A stretch of DNA of 7,131 nt from JAKEHA01 sp964560355. Lineage in GTDB: Bacteria; Krumholzibacteriota; Krumholzibacteriia; WVZY01; JAKEHA01. This document shows, piece by piece, positions 5,767-7,131 of this stretch. The stretch's first letter is position 1. The number at the start of each line of letters is the position of its first letter. The stretch is from positions 1-7,131 of the forward strand of contig CAZLLI010000120.1 in assembly GCA_964560355.1 (NCBI GenBank). Reading direction: 5' to 3'. The notes under the pieces were generated by a model. That model worked only from the letters and a program-made list of their open reading frames with translations. It was not told the origin of the DNA and did no database searches. Made by a program: the position numbers and the translations under genes.

Positions 5767-6470
5767 TGAGAACGCGCGCGTTTCTCGTGATCGCGTGCGC
5801 GGTAGCACCCGCGCTGTTGGCGTCGTGCGGGCAGAGCAAGAGCGCGGGCAAGGCCGCGCCGGCGAAGGCGAGCCTCGCGCAAACGCTCGACGCCATGGCG
5901 CCCGACGAGCAGCTCGAGTACGTGCGCAAGCTCGAGCGCGAAACGCCCAGCGACCCCACCCTCGCGTTCCACGAGGGCAACGCCTACTACTCGCTCGGCA
6001 GCTCGCTGCCCGAAGAGGAGCACACGCGCGCGGTTGCGTACTACGACAGCGCGGTGGTCGCCTACCAGCGCGCGGTCGACCTCGATTCGACCTACTCGAA
6101 GGCGTACGTCAACATGGGGCTCGCCTACGACGCCCAGTCGCGCCGCGCCGACGCGCGCCGCGTGCTGCGAAAAGCGATCGAGGTCAATCCCAACGACGTG
6201 CTCGCGTATTGCCACCTCGGTTTGGTCGAGCAGAGCTTCGGCAATTACGGCGACGCCGTGAAGTTGTACGAGCAGGCGCTCGCGATCGACCCCAACAGCG
6301 CGCAGGCGCACTACAACTTGGGGCTCGCGTTCGCGGAGACCAAGGTGTTCAAGGAAGCGCTGGTCGAGTGGGAGAAAGTGATCGCGCTCGACCCCGACGG
6401 GGAATTGGGCAAGACGGCGTCGGAGAACGTGCGCCTCCTGCGCCAGTACATGGAAGAGAAGCCGAAGTGA
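5766..6470 (+). CDS. TPR-repeat lipoprotein
   Basis: A 234-residue lipoprotein with tetratricopeptide repeats. The signal peptide ends in lipobox LASC with Cys21, followed by a flexible G/S/K/A linker to about residue 35. TPR units with the usual A..LG.A...G....A...Y..A....P pattern lie at about 64-108 (with an insertion around SSLPEEEHTRAV), 110-143, 144-177 and 178-211, the last three in exact 34-residue register. A short helix (LGKTASENVRLLRQYMEE) caps the end. Such proteins bind other proteins and act as periplasmic or outer-membrane scaffolds, for example BamD- or PilF-like, but nothing here points to one of those families. ATG at 5766 shares its A with the upstream TAA stop (TAATG) and has aagga at 5753-5757 eight bases before it; an ATG at 5736 lies inside the barrel gene and would spoil the signal peptide. 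No enzyme motif is visible. Confidence 0.88.
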   Translation: MRTRAFLVIACAVAPALLASCGQSKSAGKAAPAKASLAQTLDAMAPDEQLEYVRKLERETPSDPTLAFHEGNAYYSLGSSLPEEEHTRAVAYYDSAVVAYQRAVDLDSTYSKAYVNMGLAYDAQSRRADARRVLRKAIEVNPNDVLAYCHLGLVEQSFGNYGDAVKLYEQALAIDPNSAQAHYNLGLAFAETKVFKEALVEWEKVIALDPDGELGKTASENVRLLRQYMEEKPK

Positions 6471-7131
6471 CCATGCAGGGCGAATTCATCTCTCTCGATG
6501 CGGCGCGCGCCGCGCGCGGCACCGACGCGCACGTGCTGCTCGCGATGAGCGGCGGCGTCGACTCCGCCGTGTCCGCGCTCACGCTGGTCGCAGCCGGCTA
6601 TCGCGTCGTCGGCCTCACGATGAAGAATTACTGCTACGGCGACTTCGGCTCGTCGCCGGCGCCCGAGCGCAGCTGCTGCTCGACCGAAGCCATCGACGAC
6701 GCGCGCGCGGTGTGCCAGCGACTCGGCATTCGCCACCTGGTGGTGAGCACCGAGGAGATCTTCGGCCGCGAGGTGTACCACAACTTCCTCGACGAATACC
6801 GCCGCGGCCGCACGCCCAACCCGTGCGTGCGCTGCAACTCGATCGTGCGCTTCGATACCCTGGTGGAGTGGGCCGACCGCATGGGCTTCGACCACGTGGC
6901 GACCGGGCATTATGCGCGCGTTTTTCGGTCGGCGAGCGGGTGCAAGTATGTGGCGCGCGCACTTTCTCGTAGCAAGGATCAGTCGTACTTCCTCTCCGCG
7001 CTGGACCCGAAGATTCTAGAGCGAGTCCTGTTCCCACTGGGGGACCGTGAGAAGACCCATGTGCGCGCCGACGCGCGCAATTCCGGACTCTCCGTTGCCG
7101 ACAAGCCCGACAGCCAGGAAGTGTGCTTCAT
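6467..7131 (+). CDS. mnmA: tRNA-specific 2-thiouridylase MnmA (partial at 3' end)
   Basis: The frame stays open to the window edge, giving about 220 residues of a protein usually near 360. MnmA makes 2-thiouridine at wobble position 34 of tRNA for Lys, Glu and Gln, activating the base with ATP and receiving sulfur from a persulfide carrier. Numbered from the ATG at 6473, the PP-loop is SGGVDS (26-31); CCSTEAIDDAR (68-78) matches the family's second conserved block; TPNPCVRCN (114-122) holds the catalytic Cys121 plus Cys118; ATGHYARV and SKDQSYFL (167-174) follow; and PDSQEVCF carries the second catalytic Cys218. The start is ambiguous. GTG at 6467 gives a GTGA overlap with the TPR gene and better spacing from gaagagaa at 6453-6460, while ATG at 6473 leaves a two-base gap. 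The C-terminal beta-barrel domain lies outside the window. Its place behind envelope genes probably reflects shared transcription, not shared function. Confidence 0.95.
   Translation, partial: MTMQGEFISLDAARAARGTDAHVLLAMSGGVDSAVSALTLVAAGYRVVGLTMKNYCYGDFGSSPAPERSCCSTEAIDDARAVCQRLGIRHLVVSTEEIFGREVYHNFLDEYRRGRTPNPCVRCNSIVRFDTLVEWADRMGFDHVATGHYARVFRSASGCKYVARALSRSKDQSYFLSALDPKILERVLFPLGDREKTHVRADARNSGLSVADKPDSQEVCF

Noticed and set aside
2233..5808. Long minus-strand open frames (up to about 440 codons) opposite the TonB-like, lipoprotein and barrel genes
   Set aside because: They are rich in Arg, His and Ala with no domain or start signals, and lie antisense to well-supported genes. Scarce stop codons at high GC produce them.

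Overview
The window is a GC-rich stretch, roughly two thirds G+C by eye, with a dense row of genes all on the + strand. It encodes two lipoproteins with clear lipoboxes, an outer-membrane beta-barrel protein and a TonB-like energy transducer, so the source is a diderm (Gram-negative-type) bacterium. The gene style (GTG starts, DSVFG-type barrel protein, lysine 6-aminotransferase, TPR lipoprotein) would fit a poorly cultivated lineage such as Eisenbacteriota, Krumholzibacteriota or Gemmatimonadota. That placement is inference; the sequence alone does not settle it.

Layout: (1) 1-377 is the 3' end of a PLP-dependent class III aminotransferase, most like L-lysine 6-aminotransferase. (2) 378-503 is the only real intergenic gap. 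It is almost filled by a long palindrome: 22-base inverted-repeat arms with one bulged base, about 107 bp end to end, finishing on the ribosome binding site of the next gene. (3) 504-1589 is a MalK/UgpC-type sugar ABC transporter ATPase with no permease beside it. (4) 1586-2407 is a class I SAM-dependent methyltransferase. (5) 2404-3369 is a TonB-like protein with an N-terminal membrane anchor, a long polar linker and a TonB-type C-terminal domain. (6) After a 31-base gap holding a candidate promoter come a lipoprotein with two DNRLRE-like beta modules (3401-4570), an outer-membrane beta-barrel protein (4567-5766) and a TPR lipoprotein (5766-6470). (7) From about 6467 to the window end is the N-terminal part of the tRNA 2-thiouridylase MnmA.

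From the ATPase onward almost every gene junction overlaps: GTGA at 1586, 2404, 4567 and probably 6467, and TAATG at 5764. This implies translational coupling in one or two operons, with the only break at 3370-3400. The likely theme of the centre is the cell envelope: an inner-membrane transducer reaching across the periplasm, followed by a lipoprotein, a barrel protein and a periplasmic TPR scaffold. No specific pathway can be named from the sequence. No RNA genes, CRISPR arrays, insertion-sequence genes or intrinsic terminators were seen. The least explained elements are the palindrome before the ATPase gene and the lipoprotein/barrel/TPR trio.
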